64,000 nucleotides of DNA from Moraxellaceae bacterium (GCA_004173455.1 SECL01000023.1:1-64000), one strand, 5' to 3'; positions 37,511-47,098 are shown, numbered from the stretch's first letter. Made by a program: numbers and translations. The notes: generated by a model not told the origin, from the sequence alone.

Positions 37511-38557
37511 ATGAAGTTTTTTCAACCCAATGCTCAACCCGCGCAGCCCCAGAAAAATAAGGGGTTTGCCAAATTTGCGCTGTTGCCGTTGCTAATGGCT
37601 AGCAGCATGATGGCCACAACCGCGCAGGCACAGACCTTGTGTGTATTTGACCTGAGCGGTACTTCTGGCGATTACTTTGCGTTTATGAAGGACTATGCAC
37701 TGGCTGCCCAAAAGTGGTCGGTGATGATTGACCTCAAAGCCTATAATAAGGAAGAGCAGGCCATTCATGATTACAAGCTGGGCAAGTGTGATGCAGTCAG
37801 CGCAACCAGCTTTAGTACCCGTGAGTTTAACAAGTTTACGGGGTCGATCAATGCCGTGGGTGCCATTCCCAGCAATACCGTAGCACGTAACCTGTTGCTG
37901 TTGCTCGGCCATCCCAAACTGGCACCTGACATGGTGGAAAATGGTCACGAAGCCATAGGCGCTATTCCGATTGGTTCTGCCTATTTGACCATTAAAGACC
38001 GTAACGTCAATGACTTGATTAAAATTGAAGGCAAGCGGGTCGGCGTGCTGGCCAGTGATCCGGTACAACGCCGCATGATTACTCAAGTGGGCGGTGAGCC
38101 GGTATTGATGCAGGTAGATACCGCTATTTTGAAAGTACAAGACCCTACAGTGGATATTGTACCTTTACCCAGCTATTCGTTTGATGCCTTTGAGCTGTAT
38201 CGTGCTTTGGGCAACAAGGGTGGGATCGCTCGCTTTCCCATTAGCTTTATGACCATGAACGTGATTGCACATCAAAATGCCTTTCCCAAGACGTTTGGCG
38301 CGCAAAGCCGTGCATGGTTTGCTGCCCAGTCGCCACGGCTGATGAAAAAAATCCAGTACTATGACGACAAAGTACCAGCACGGTACTGGTTTGACATTCC
38401 AGCCGATAATCAGGTGGCTTACTTTCAGCTTATCCGTAAAATGCGGCTTGAATTTGTGCAAAACCAGACCTATCATCCAAAAATGATGCATTTGCTCAAG
38501 CGCTTGCGTTGCCAGCAAAATCCGCAGGAACCAGAATGCAAAACCCGCGATGAATAA
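37511..38557 (+). CDS. Secreted solute-binding-like protein (DUF6091-type), copy 2
   Basis: Paralogue of the preceding gene: signal peptide (cleavage near AQAQT), then TLCVFDLSGTSGDYFAFMKDYALAA, and the same layout to the C-terminus with cysteines in LRCQQNPQEPEC. The product is 348 residues. GTGAGGG lies upstream. The two genes are 52 bases apart and probably one transcript. A strong terminator follows. Tandem duplication with divergence suggests two related ligands; that is inference. Confidence 0.7.
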   Translation: MKFFQPNAQPAQPQKNKGFAKFALLPLLMASSMMATTAQAQTLCVFDLSGTSGDYFAFMKDYALAAQKWSVMIDLKAYNKEEQAIHDYKLGKCDAVSATSFSTREFNKFTGSINAVGAIPSNTVARNLLLLLGHPKLAPDMVENGHEAIGAIPIGSAYLTIKDRNVNDLIKIEGKRVGVLASDPVQRRMITQVGGEPVLMQVDTAILKVQDPTVDIVPLPSYSFDAFELYRALGNKGGIARFPISFMTMNVIAHQNAFPKTFGAQSRAWFAAQSPRLMKKIQYYDDKVPARYWFDIPADNQVAYFQLIRKMRLEFVQNQTYHPKMMHLLKRLRCQQNPQEPECKTRDE

Positions 38558-38604
38558 GCCGCTGCTATCAGCGTGCCGTTCTGTTTAAAAATTTTAATGC
38601 AAAT

Positions 38605-38640
38605 AAAAAAACCCTTGTTCATTGAAGCAAGGGTTTTTTT
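38605..38640. terminator. Bidirectional terminator between the DUF6091-type pair and plsB
   Basis: AAAAAACCCTTG pairs with CAAGGGTTTTTT around a ten-base loop, with A and T runs on both sides of the convergent genes. Confidence 0.85.
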
Positions 38641-38661
38641 ATGGGACTGCTCAAGCGTGGA

Positions 38662-41259
38662 TTATTTGCTGCGCTTGCGACGGGATTTTTGTTTTTCCAG
38701 TGCCGCAATGGCAGCGATCACTTCTTCATCACTAAAGTTGGTGATGTGCTGTAGATGATTCATGGTGTCTTCATCCAGTACCAGACGGGCATTATCGGCC
38801 ATGTTGATCAGGGTTTCGTCAAAAAACAGCACCTGATTTTCGTCCAGACGGATATAGCCCAGTTGGGTCAATGTTCCAATAAAGCTCTGGAACAGGGTCT
38901 TGTCAAAGAACTCAGGCGAATTAAATTCATACAGTACCGACAGGCGCTGCCCCAGCAGATGGCTTAAATCTTCAAGCTGTCTGGCAGTAACCCGGCCTGA
39001 ACCGCGCTGGCGTAACAACGCCAAAGTCATGAAGTAACGCTCCAGACTTTGCTTGACTGGTGTGCCCAGTACTCCAAGCTGGTTATAGCTTTCGCTATTG
39101 GGCGCAGGACTATATAGGGTGTTCTGGCCGTCATCCATGATCAGTTCACAACCAATCAGCGCTTCGACCACATGATCAATCACTTCAGGCAAATGATCCG
39201 CTTGCCATTTTAAAAACAGCTCCGCTTTTAAAAACGGATATAAAGTCTGGATTACGCTGTTAATGTCTTCGCGGGTGATTTTGCCATTGTGTTGTACCAA
39301 TGAGGCAATCAGCGAAGGCATGATAAACAAATGCAGAATGTTATTGCGGAAGTAGGTCAGCAATACCGCCTGATTGTCTTCGATGGTAATAATATCACCC
39401 AGCACATGATGCACGCGCTTGATGAGCTTGAGCTTTAAGCCATAACCAATGATTTCGCGTCCGGGCAGGGAAGTGACTTCAACCCGCTCATCGTAGGGTG
39501 CCATTTCCACCAGACGGCGGTAGGTATCCAGTTGCTTGATACAGACTTCTTCGTCCAGCGCATGCTTGGGTGTCGACAATAGCACCAGCGACAATAAAGA
39601 CACCGGATTAATCACCGCTGCCCGGTTAATGTTCTGCATGATTTCCTGCGCAACAGCATTCACCGTAGCCGAAGCTTCTTCCGGTAATGGCTGCTCATTA
39701 CTGGTCAGGCGAATCTTATCGGCATTGTGCTGCGCCAGCATTTGATCCAGAAACACCGGCTCACCAAAGCTGACATGCACCTTGCCAAAAATCCGCTCAA
39801 TTTTGCGCGCGGCCTGAATCAGGCCAAAAATGGACTCGGCTTCCTTGGGCTTGCCCTGCATTTCGCCCACGTAAGTGCCACCTTCCATCAGGCGCTCATA
39901 GCCAAAATAGGTTGGAATAAACACCACGGGTTTGCCACCGCCACGCAACTTGCTGTGAATGGTCATGGCCAGCATGCCGGTACGTGGGCGTAGCAGGCGT
40001 CCTGTACGCGAACGGCCGCCTTCAATAAAGTATTCCAGTGGGGTATTACGCACCAGAATGCTGTGCAAATATTCCTTGAGCACCGCACTATACAGCTCAA
40101 GCCCCTTAAACGAGCGCCGGATAAAGAATGCGCCGCCACCCCGCAGGAATTGACCCAGTAAGGGCAAGTTCAGGTTGTCACCGGCTGCAATGTAGGGAAT
40201 CATCAGGCCGCGCTTGTAAATGACATACGACATCAACAAATAGTCGATATGGCTGCGGTGACACGGGGTATAAATAATTTCGTATTTTTCGGCCAGTTCA
40301 CGCACCGTCTGGAAATGATGGACTTCTACGCCGTCATACAGTTGCGTCCATAACCATGCTAGGCCACGTTCAAACACCCGTACACTGGACGGTGAGTAAT
40401 CCGACACAATTTCATTGAGATAACCGGCAGCCATTTGCTCGGCTTGTGAGGGCGTAATATTGCTGCGGATCACTTCCTGCTTGAGCGCATTTTGTACATC
40501 ACGTGACTGGATCAGGCCGCTGACCACATTACGGCGATCGGACAAATCCGGCCCCAGAATCACTTCACGCTGCTTGGCCAGATACTCGGTCAGGTCGCTC
40601 ACAATATAAGTGGCTGGCGCAAGGTTGGGATACTTCACCAGTGCTTCGTTCAGCATGTCGCGCAATGAGCGGGCTTCATGAAACTCAAGATAAGTCTGGC
40701 GACCATGCACGCCAATATTGACCAGTTGCTTGAGCGCACCCGGGGTAGCCCATGAATCGGTGACCAGCAATTTGAACCATGATTCTTCTTTTTCGGGCGC
40801 ACGACCCCACAATACCGTGACCGGCACCAGCTGGATATCCAGCTCAGGATTTTTTTCCAGTGCTTCAAGCAAGCGCAACAGGCGCGGCGGAAACGTATAG
40901 TTGTTGGGATAAAAATTATTGCGCTGTGCCCGCTGCTGTAAAAAGATAATCGACGCATCTTCATTTAACAGTGAGTTGTCCATGCTGTCGAGTGCTGGTG
41001 GCAGTTCCAGACGACGGGTTTCGCTATCCAGCACCAGTGCATTGCTGCGCGAATAATTTTGCAGGATATAGCACACGGGCTGGGCAGGTGTTGCGCCATA
41101 TTCGGCATCTACAGCCGCCGCAATATCCTGTGCTTTGGCACTGGTGGACAGCTTATCCGTTGCAAATGATTCGCCCAGAAGCTGCGGAGTCACCAGTGTG
41201 CTCAGCAGCTTGCCTGAGACCCGACGATACATCTGGGAAAAACTATTTTTCTTTGCCAT
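38662..41259 (-). CDS. plsB: Glycerol-3-phosphate 1-O-acyltransferase PlsB
   Basis: PlsB makes 1-acyl-glycerol-3-phosphate, the first step of phospholipid synthesis, at the inner membrane. The acyltransferase motif HRSHID lies near residue 334; GGRSRTGRLL and the block IV proline region (FIPTYFGYE) follow. Length 865 residues, long but usual for this group. The C-terminus is basic (KSRRKRSK). Confidence 0.96.
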   Translation of the reverse strand: MAKKNSFSQMYRRVSGKLLSTLVTPQLLGESFATDKLSTSAKAQDIAAAVDAEYGATPAQPVCYILQNYSRSNALVLDSETRRLELPPALDSMDNSLLNEDASIIFLQQRAQRNNFYPNNYTFPPRLLRLLEALEKNPELDIQLVPVTVLWGRAPEKEESWFKLLVTDSWATPGALKQLVNIGVHGRQTYLEFHEARSLRDMLNEALVKYPNLAPATYIVSDLTEYLAKQREVILGPDLSDRRNVVSGLIQSRDVQNALKQEVIRSNITPSQAEQMAAGYLNEIVSDYSPSSVRVFERGLAWLWTQLYDGVEVHHFQTVRELAEKYEIIYTPCHRSHIDYLLMSYVIYKRGLMIPYIAAGDNLNLPLLGQFLRGGGAFFIRRSFKGLELYSAVLKEYLHSILVRNTPLEYFIEGGRSRTGRLLRPRTGMLAMTIHSKLRGGGKPVVFIPTYFGYERLMEGGTYVGEMQGKPKEAESIFGLIQAARKIERIFGKVHVSFGEPVFLDQMLAQHNADKIRLTSNEQPLPEEASATVNAVAQEIMQNINRAAVINPVSLLSLVLLSTPKHALDEEVCIKQLDTYRRLVEMAPYDERVEVTSLPGREIIGYGLKLKLIKRVHHVLGDIITIEDNQAVLLTYFRNNILHLFIMPSLIASLVQHNGKITREDINSVIQTLYPFLKAELFLKWQADHLPEVIDHVVEALIGCELIMDDGQNTLYSPAPNSESYNQLGVLGTPVKQSLERYFMTLALLRQRGSGRVTARQLEDLSHLLGQRLSVLYEFNSPEFFDKTLFQSFIGTLTQLGYIRLDENQVLFFDETLINMADNARLVLDEDTMNHLQHITNFSDEEVIAAIAALEKQKSRRKRSK

Positions 41260-41672
41260 TCACTAATCCTGCCTGCTGATTCAATTGTGCGTGTTACGTC
41301 ATGCATCGGTTGAGTGTGCCTATTATTACCCAGCACTGCGCAAAAAGCCCTGACCGTTTTTATAAAATTTGTCGATAAAAGGCATCATCAGTGCCAGTTA
41401 TAGCTGAAATTAAGGATTTTTTACCCGCCCAGCATGCCATAACTGAATTATGGATGACATTAGCGATTTGGATAACGACAGTGCTTTTAACACCTTGATA
41501 GCGCAACAGTAGCCTGACAATGGCACCACCACAACGGCACCACAGCAACGCCACCTGCTATCAGCCCAATACCAGAGATAACAACAGTACTGCTAAAGTG
41601 ATACGCAGCCATCAATTGATTTGTAATATTCTGATCTTTCTCAATTAAATCTAAAAATTGTTATGGTCTTTT
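41260..41672. other. Intergenic region between plsB and the second corA
   Basis: These 413 bases separate two divergent genes. A hairpin CCATAA/TTATGG lies at about 41441-41457. Minus-strand frames (for example 41360-41554, and a 39-codon frame with a hydrophobic stretch near 41500-41620) lack a start signal and family similarity. They could be a decayed small membrane gene, but I see no proof. Confidence 0.4.
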
Positions 41673-42770
41673 ATGATGCCATCTTCACACCAAAAGCACA
41701 GGCAAAAGTCAAACCAAACAGCACATCAGATGCCCAATTCGCCCAATCAAGATGCTAGCACAACACAAATTAACCAGCGCGAAGTGCAATGTTTGCTTTA
41801 TGACCGCGTCCATGGCAAGACTGTGGGGTCGGTAGCATTACATGAAGTTAAAACAATATTGGCACAGCAACCGAATTATTTTGCCTGGATTTATCTGTTG
41901 CGCCCCGAAAGTGAGGTACTACAGCAAATCAAACAGGATTTTGGTTTGCATGAACTGGCCATTGAAGACACCACGGCACTATTCCAGCGCACCAAAATTG
42001 AAACGTATGGGGAAACGCTGTTTGTGGTGTTTAGTACGGTAATGCAAAACATTCAGTTGGATAAACTGGAATTTGGCAGTAGCAATATCTTTTTGACAGA
42101 TCGCTATATTATTTCGGTGCGACAAAGCGATGCCCTGTGTGAACAACAAGTGGCCAGCTTGTGCAAAGCCAATCCGCATCAGATGGTGCATGGCCCGGCT
42201 TATATTTTTTATGCGCTGATGAACTGTCTGGTGGAAGAATATATGCCTGCCATCGAACACCTGCATGACCGCTTGCAGGATCTCAAGAAAAATATTTTTA
42301 CCGACCGATTTCACCGAAAAACGCTGGTGTATTTGTACTCGCTCAAGGAGGAGCTCACCAGTTTTCATCTGGCGGTCGTACCCACCAAGGAAGTGACCTG
42401 TTACCTGATTGCCCATCAGTCCGCAGAGTTGCGCAAGGTCATTCCCAAGGACGTGATTCCCTATTTTCGCGATATACAGGACAAAATCCTAAGTACACTG
42501 GACATTATTCAGAGCCAGAGTGAAATGCAAAAATCAGCCATGGATGTACATTTGGCGCAGGTCAGCTTGAGTCAAAATGAAATCGTCAAACGACTGGCAT
42601 CATGGGCGGCGATACTGGCAGTGCCCACCCTCATTTCTAGTGTGTATGGTATGAACTTTGACAATATGCCAGAGTTACACTGGCCAGCCGCTTATTTTAT
42701 CGTGCTGTTAATTATGGTGGTTTTAAGCTCGTTTCTGTATTATCGACTCAAGCAGATCAACTGGCTGTAG
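41673..42770 (+). CDS. CorA-like divalent cation transporter, second copy
   Basis: A polar N-terminal leader of about 30 residues precedes the CorA cytoplasmic domain, and the C-terminus holds two membrane helices with the YGMN motif (SSVYGMNFDNMPELHW). The start is uncertain: ATG 41673 is chosen, TTG 41658 is upstream, and ATG 41730 (MPNSPNQD) is possible. It is only distantly related to the CorA at 31418. The loop after GMN is acidic/aromatic, as in magnesium channels. Confidence 0.82.
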   Translation: MMPSSHQKHRQKSNQTAHQMPNSPNQDASTTQINQREVQCLLYDRVHGKTVGSVALHEVKTILAQQPNYFAWIYLLRPESEVLQQIKQDFGLHELAIEDTTALFQRTKIETYGETLFVVFSTVMQNIQLDKLEFGSSNIFLTDRYIISVRQSDALCEQQVASLCKANPHQMVHGPAYIFYALMNCLVEEYMPAIEHLHDRLQDLKKNIFTDRFHRKTLVYLYSLKEELTSFHLAVVPTKEVTCYLIAHQSAELRKVIPKDVIPYFRDIQDKILSTLDIIQSQSEMQKSAMDVHLAQVSLSQNEIVKRLASWAAILAVPTLISSVYGMNFDNMPELHWPAAYFIVLLIMVVLSSFLYYRLKQINWL

Positions 42771-42892
42771 CCGCAACTGCCTGATGCAGGGTGCGCTACT
42801 GGCCAGACCTTAATTACAGTCATGTTTTTTGGCGGTATTTAACCAGTATTGGGGGTATGGTTAAAAAACATGATTTATGACATGGGTTTATC

Positions 42893-43756
42893 ATGAATCA
42901 ATTAACAACTGAGCTGGTTGAGCTACTAACCTTAGAAAAGTTGGAAGAAAACCTGTTTCGTGGCATAAGCCGTAATCTGGTCGGTAAGCGGGTGTTTGGC
43001 GGTCAGGTACTGGGTCAGGCATTGCGTGCTGCGGCCATGACCACCGATCGGCCAGCCCATTCGCTGCATGCGTATTTTTTGCATGGCGGTGATATCAAGG
43101 CACCCATCATTTATCAGGTTGAACGCTTGCGCGATGGCAAGAGCTTTGTGAGTCGACAAGTGAAGGCATTGCAACATGGTAAGGTGATTTTTACTGCCCT
43201 GATTTCCTTTGCACCGCAAGAAGAAGGCCTCAATTACCAAACTCCTGAGCCGGAGTATCCAGCAGCGGCCTCGCTCAAGTCCGAGCAAGAACTCAAGGAA
43301 TCCATTGTGAATTTCCTGCCTGAGAACGTGCGAGTGAATTTTATGCGCGAACGGCATATTGACATGCGTTATGTGAATGTCACCAATCCATTTGCACCGC
43401 AACCCGAAGCGCCATCACGCGCACACTGGATGAAAACCTGGGATAGCTTGCCAGATGATGAAGGCCTACATCAGGCTATTGTGGCGTTTAGTTCGGATTT
43501 TGCCCTGATGGGAACGGGTTTGATGCCGCATGGTATTAGCTTTATGACGCCAAACCTACAGGCCGCCAGTCTGGATCATACGATTTACTTCCATAAGCCT
43601 ATCCGTGCCGATCACTGGCTGCTGCATGATATGGATGCAACGGTGACTGCCAGTGCTCGTGGCCTGAATTTTGGTCGTATCTGGCAAAATGGCGAGCTGG
43701 TGGCCAGTACGGTACAAGAAGGGCTGATGCGCGTGCGCGAAACCGAAGAACGCTAA
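42893..43756 (+). CDS. tesB: Acyl-CoA thioesterase II TesB
   Basis: A double hot-dog thioesterase of 287 residues, the usual TesB length, with RGISRNLVGKRVFGGQVLGQAL at the start of the first hot-dog and LDHTIYFHKPIRADHWLL in the second. It hydrolyses medium and long acyl-CoA. The residues of the catalytic triad lie in the second hot-dog. Confidence 0.92.
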   Translation: MNQLTTELVELLTLEKLEENLFRGISRNLVGKRVFGGQVLGQALRAAAMTTDRPAHSLHAYFLHGGDIKAPIIYQVERLRDGKSFVSRQVKALQHGKVIFTALISFAPQEEGLNYQTPEPEYPAAASLKSEQELKESIVNFLPENVRVNFMRERHIDMRYVNVTNPFAPQPEAPSRAHWMKTWDSLPDDEGLHQAIVAFSSDFALMGTGLMPHGISFMTPNLQAASLDHTIYFHKPIRADHWLLHDMDATVTASARGLNFGRIWQNGELVASTVQEGLMRVRETEER

Positions 43757-43811
43757 GTCGGCTAAACGCATCAAGCTATCGCGCTCAATTCAATACGCTT
43801 TTCGAGAATGG

Positions 43812-45101
43812 ATGAATGCCATGCCGTGGATCAAATCACTCAACAGCCAGATTTTTATTGCCGCGCTGTTGGGCATTATTTTTGGCGTGCTGCTTACCCA
43901 TCTCGGCACCAGTGCGGTGATTTATCAGCCCAGTTTATATGGCCTTGGCATTGCCAGCAGTATTTTTATTGGACTGCTTAAACTGATTTTGATTCCGTTG
44001 ATCTTTACTTCCATTGTGGTGGGCGTAGCCAACTTGCAGGCGCATGCGCAAATTCATCGGGTGTGGAAAGTAACGCTGCTATGCTGCCTGACCACCACGG
44101 CATTGGCAGTCACATTGGGCATTGTCTGTGCGCACGTGTTTCAACCCGGCCAGGGGCTGCACATTGCGCTGTTTCAGCAGGCCATGAGCGGCTTTGAAGT
44201 CAAGCAGCAATTCACGCCGTCCGAATTTATTGGCCAGTTTATTAATGGCGTTTTGATTAATCCCTTTAAGGCCATGGCAGATAATAATGTGTTGGCCGTG
44301 GTGGTATTTGCACTAATGGTCGGTGCGGCTTTGGTTGCGGGCGGTAAGCGTTTTGAAGCCCTCAATACTGTGTTTAACCAGTCATTTCAATTGATCATGC
44401 ATATTGTGGGTTGGATCATGTGGCTGGCACCGCTCGGTATTTTTGCTTTACTGGCTAAACTTATTGCCACTGAAAGCCTTGATGTGCTGGGTAGTCTTGC
44501 CCAATTTGCGGCAGTCGTGACGGGCACAACTATTTTTCATGGTTTAATTGTGTTGCCGTTATTGTTATGGATTTTTGGCAAAATGTCGCCACTACGGTTT
44601 TTCAAAGGTGCGCGCCCTGCATTAATTACCGCCTTTGCGACCAGCTCTAGCACGGCCACCATGCCAGTCAGCATGAAATGCGCGCGGGAAAATCTGGGCG
44701 TTAATCCGAGTGTGGCAGGTTTTGTCATACCGCTGGGTTCACAGATGAACATGGACGGCACGGCGTTATATGAAGCTGCGGCTGCGTTGTTTATTGCCAA
44801 TCTGGTCGGGCTGGATCTGAGTATTGGCCAGCAGATTGTGGTATGTCTGACGGCCATGATTGCATCACTTGGCGCACCGGGTATTCCCAGCGCCGGCATG
44901 GTCACCATGATTATGGTGTTGCAGTCTGTGGGCTTGCCTGCCGAAGCCGTGGCGATTTTACTGCCGATTGACCGGATTCTGGATACCGTGCGCACCGTAG
45001 TAAACGTGCAGGGCGACATGATGATTAGCGTGGTGGTGCAACGCTTTGCAGGACTGGAACCAGTGGAACAATTCACTGCAACAGATCGAGCGCTAGAATA
45101 G
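43812..45101 (+). CDS. Dicarboxylate/amino acid:cation symporter (GltP/DctA family)
   Basis: Eight or more membrane helices, with family motifs: serine-rich ATSSSTATMPVSMKCARENLGV, the MNMDGTALYEAAAALFIAN cation/substrate region, and the late ILPIDRILDTVRTVVNVQGD. Length 429 residues. Glutamate, aspartate or a C4-dicarboxylate is the likely substrate. Starts at 43812 or 43821 are both possible; no strong Shine-Dalgarno is present. Confidence 0.9.
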   Translation: MNAMPWIKSLNSQIFIAALLGIIFGVLLTHLGTSAVIYQPSLYGLGIASSIFIGLLKLILIPLIFTSIVVGVANLQAHAQIHRVWKVTLLCCLTTTALAVTLGIVCAHVFQPGQGLHIALFQQAMSGFEVKQQFTPSEFIGQFINGVLINPFKAMADNNVLAVVVFALMVGAALVAGGKRFEALNTVFNQSFQLIMHIVGWIMWLAPLGIFALLAKLIATESLDVLGSLAQFAAVVTGTTIFHGLIVLPLLLWIFGKMSPLRFFKGARPALITAFATSSSTATMPVSMKCARENLGVNPSVAGFVIPLGSQMNMDGTALYEAAAALFIANLVGLDLSIGQQIVVCLTAMIASLGAPGIPSAGMVTMIMVLQSVGLPAEAVAILLPIDRILDTVRTVVNVQGDMMISVVVQRFAGLEPVEQFTATDRALE

Positions 45102-45163
45102 CTTAGCCTTGCATTATTTGGTACGACAAATCATTGGCTGAAAGAATTTAAAAGAGAGCATGC

Positions 45164-46279
45164 ATGCGCTGGTTGTTTGTTGTGGTATTGGTGGCATTAT
45201 TTGAATTGTTCAGCTATGGCGCAGCACAAGGTTTGCGCTGGGGGCTGGCCAGTATATTAACACCGCAATCGGGGCAGTACTTGCTGTGGGGCTTGCTGGC
45301 AATTAGTAATAGCTTATTATTGGTGGCTATTTTAAGAATTTTTAGCCAAGGGCTTAAAGTGGCCATGACATGGCTCACGCTATTGTGGCTGGTCATGTTG
45401 ACCACGCTTGCGGTGGCACTGGTTAACCTCATCATTGCGTCTGGTTTAGATAGCTTCTATCAACAGCCGTTTTATCAACATTATGGCGTGCTGTTCCTGA
45501 CGTTACTGGGCTTTATCGGCTTGGTTAGTTTAAGTATTTATAACGCGTATACCCCAGTGGTTCGGCGTCTACGTATTACCACCAACAAGCTACTTACCAC
45601 ACCGTTACGCATTGGTATGGTGTCAGATCTGCACTTGGGTTTACTGGTCGGCAATCATCATCTGGATCGACTGATTGACATTGTTCAGCGTGAAAAAATC
45701 CAGTTGTTGCTGATGCCGGGCGATATTATGGATGATGATATCAAGCATTATCAGGCAAACCAGATGCAGGCCAAGGTTCAGGCATTAGTGGCTCAATTGC
45801 CACTAGGCGCGTATGCCACCTTGGGCAACCATGATTTATATGGCGATCGGGTACAAATTACTGAAACACTTCGGCAGTCGGGCGTGCACGTATTAGTGGA
45901 TGAAGCTGTACTGGTAGATGATCAGGTCTGGCTGGCAGGACGGCTGGATGACATGGTCGGTAATCGCAAAGCCACCGCGGAATTAATGCCCACAAATAGC
46001 AATAAGCCTATTCTTTTGATGGATCATCGTCCTAGTGAAATTGATGCCAATACCCAGCTTGCCATTGATTTACAGGTATCTGGCCACACCCATAACGGCC
46101 AGATTTTCCCAGCCAATTTTATTGTCAAATATTTGAACACGGTGGCGTATGGCTACAAGAAAATCCGCAATACCCATGTGGTGGTCAGCTCAGGTTTTGG
46201 CTTTTGGGGTGTGCCGTTTCGCTTAGGCTCACAGTCGGAAGTGTGGGTGATTGAGCTGGTGGGGCAGAGTGCTTCATAA
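45164..46279 (+). CDS. Membrane-anchored metallophosphoesterase (YkuE/YaeI-like)
   Basis: The first 150 residues hold about four membrane helices; the rest is a calcineurin-like phosphoesterase domain with all metal motifs: SDLHLG, PGDIMDD, LGNHDLYG and SGHTHNGQ. Related proteins act on phospholipid or UDP-sugar-type pyrophosphate substrates; the substrate here is unknown. Confidence 0.88.
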   Translation: MRWLFVVVLVALFELFSYGAAQGLRWGLASILTPQSGQYLLWGLLAISNSLLLVAILRIFSQGLKVAMTWLTLLWLVMLTTLAVALVNLIIASGLDSFYQQPFYQHYGVLFLTLLGFIGLVSLSIYNAYTPVVRRLRITTNKLLTTPLRIGMVSDLHLGLLVGNHHLDRLIDIVQREKIQLLLMPGDIMDDDIKHYQANQMQAKVQALVAQLPLGAYATLGNHDLYGDRVQITETLRQSGVHVLVDEAVLVDDQVWLAGRLDDMVGNRKATAELMPTNSNKPILLMDHRPSEIDANTQLAIDLQVSGHTHNGQIFPANFIVKYLNTVAYGYKKIRNTHVVVSSGFGFWGVPFRLGSQSEVWVIELVGQSAS

Positions 46280-46329
46280 AGAGAGTAATATTTCCCTGAA
46301 AAATTATCCCGTCAGGATACTGATAAAAT

Positions 46330-46362
46330 GAAAAAATCTCCTGAAGGTAAAGAAGATTTTTT
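46330..46362. terminator. Bidirectional terminator between the phosphoesterase and yoeB
   Basis: AAAAAATCT (46331-46339) pairs with AGATTTTTT (46354-46362). The T-runs on both strands suit both convergent genes; its right end touches the yoeB stop. Confidence 0.75.
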
Positions 46363-46363
46363 A

Positions 46364-46627
46364 CTAATAATGGAATCTACATTGAACAATAGAGATTCGT
46401 TCATCCGTAATTTCATAAACCAATCTGTGCTTTTCATCAATTCTACGGCTCCAGAATCCCGAAAGGTTTGCTTTTAAGGGTTCCGGTTTACCTATTCCTT
46501 CAAATGGTGTTCGCTGGCATTCTTTGATTAAGGTATTTATACGCTTAAGTATTTTCTTATCCTGTGTTTGCCAGTAGAGATACTCTTCCCAGACGTCATC
46601 AGTCCATTCCAGATTACGATTCGTCAT
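46364..46627 (-). CDS. yoeB: Toxin YoeB (RelE-family mRNA interferase)
   Basis: An 87-residue toxin that cleaves mRNA at the ribosomal A site. Family features include WEEYLYWQTQDKKILKRIN, FEGIGKPEPLK, WSRRIDEKHRLVYEI and the C-terminal QCRFHY; the catalytic E46, R65 and H83 equivalents fall in FEGIG, SRRI and CRFHY. ATG 46627 gives the usual start MTNRNLEW; the frame is open two codons further to a TTG. It overlaps the yefM stop by 14 bases, giving translational coupling. Confidence 0.93.
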   Translation of the reverse strand: MTNRNLEWTDDVWEEYLYWQTQDKKILKRINTLIKECQRTPFEGIGKPEPLKANLSGFWSRRIDEKHRLVYEITDERISIVQCRFHY

Positions 46628-46877
46628 CCTCAATCAACGCTCTTTGCTTGGTTTGACCTGCCCGTAACTGACCAATTGATTTATTTAAACGCTCAGCATT
46701 ATTAGGCGATGAAAGAAGATATAGGGTTTCTATTAAGCTATCGTAGTGTTCCTGACCCATAACAACCGCATGACCACCTTCTTTTCTGGTAATAAAAGCG
46801 ACATCTACATCATTAATAACCTTATCTAAAACAGATTTTAGATTGTTACGTGCATCGGTATAAGTAAATACATGCAT
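46614..46877 (-). CDS. yefM: Antitoxin YefM
   Basis: An 87-residue antitoxin of the Phd/YefM family that binds YoeB and represses its own operon. The N-terminal DNA-binding part (YTDARNNLKSVLDKV) is typical, and a C-terminal acidic tail binds the toxin. A promoter and operator lie upstream at 46979-47007. Confidence 0.93.
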   Translation of the reverse strand: MHVFTYTDARNNLKSVLDKVINDVDVAFITRKEGGHAVVMGQEHYDSLIETLYLLSSPNNAERLNKSIGQLRAGQTKQRALIEDDES

Positions 46878-46900
46878 ATTATCTAGCCCTCTTGAGCTGG

Positions 46901-46920
46901 GGTTGCATCAAGATGCAACC
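46901..46920. repeat. Perfect inverted repeat in the yefM leader
   Basis: GGTTGCATC and GATGCAACC flank AA. It lies between the operator and the yefM start, so it would form a hairpin in the transcript ahead of the ribosome binding site, or act as a second operator. Confidence 0.7.
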
Positions 46921-46978
46921 ATCTAAGCTACCTAAAACGACAGTGATCAATTTAGATTTAAAACAAAACCTCATATTT

Positions 46979-47007
46979 ATTGTACAGAATTCTGTACATG
47001 AAGTAAA
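46979..47007 (-). promoter_or_regulatory. yefM-yoeB operator and promoter
   Basis: The palindrome TGTACAGAATTCTGTACA (46981-46998) contains two copies of TGTACA, the core bound by YefM in E. coli. On the minus strand TTTACT (47007-47002) and TACAAT (46984-46979) form a -35/-10 pair 17 bases apart, with the palindrome filling the spacer and part of the -10. Binding of the toxin-antitoxin complex would directly block RNA polymerase. Confidence 0.8.
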
Positions 47008-47034
47008 CCATACATAGAACACAAGGAAATGTTA

Positions 47035-47098
47035 AGGACAGTCTAAAAAAGAGGATGTAATTTAAGACATTGATTTAAAATTATTTTTAGACTGCCTT
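47035..47098. repeat. Inverted-repeat element, possible MITE or hairpin
   Basis: AAGGACAGTCTAAAAA at the left pairs with TTTTTAGACTGCCTT at the right apart from one bulged base; 34 bases lie between. The ends look like terminal repeats of a small mobile element, but no target duplication was confirmed. A hairpin terminator is an alternative. Confidence 0.4.

Noticed and set aside
41360-41554. 64-codon minus-strand frame between plsB and corA
   Set aside because: No start signal or recognised family; considered as a decayed membrane gene, but evidence is too thin.
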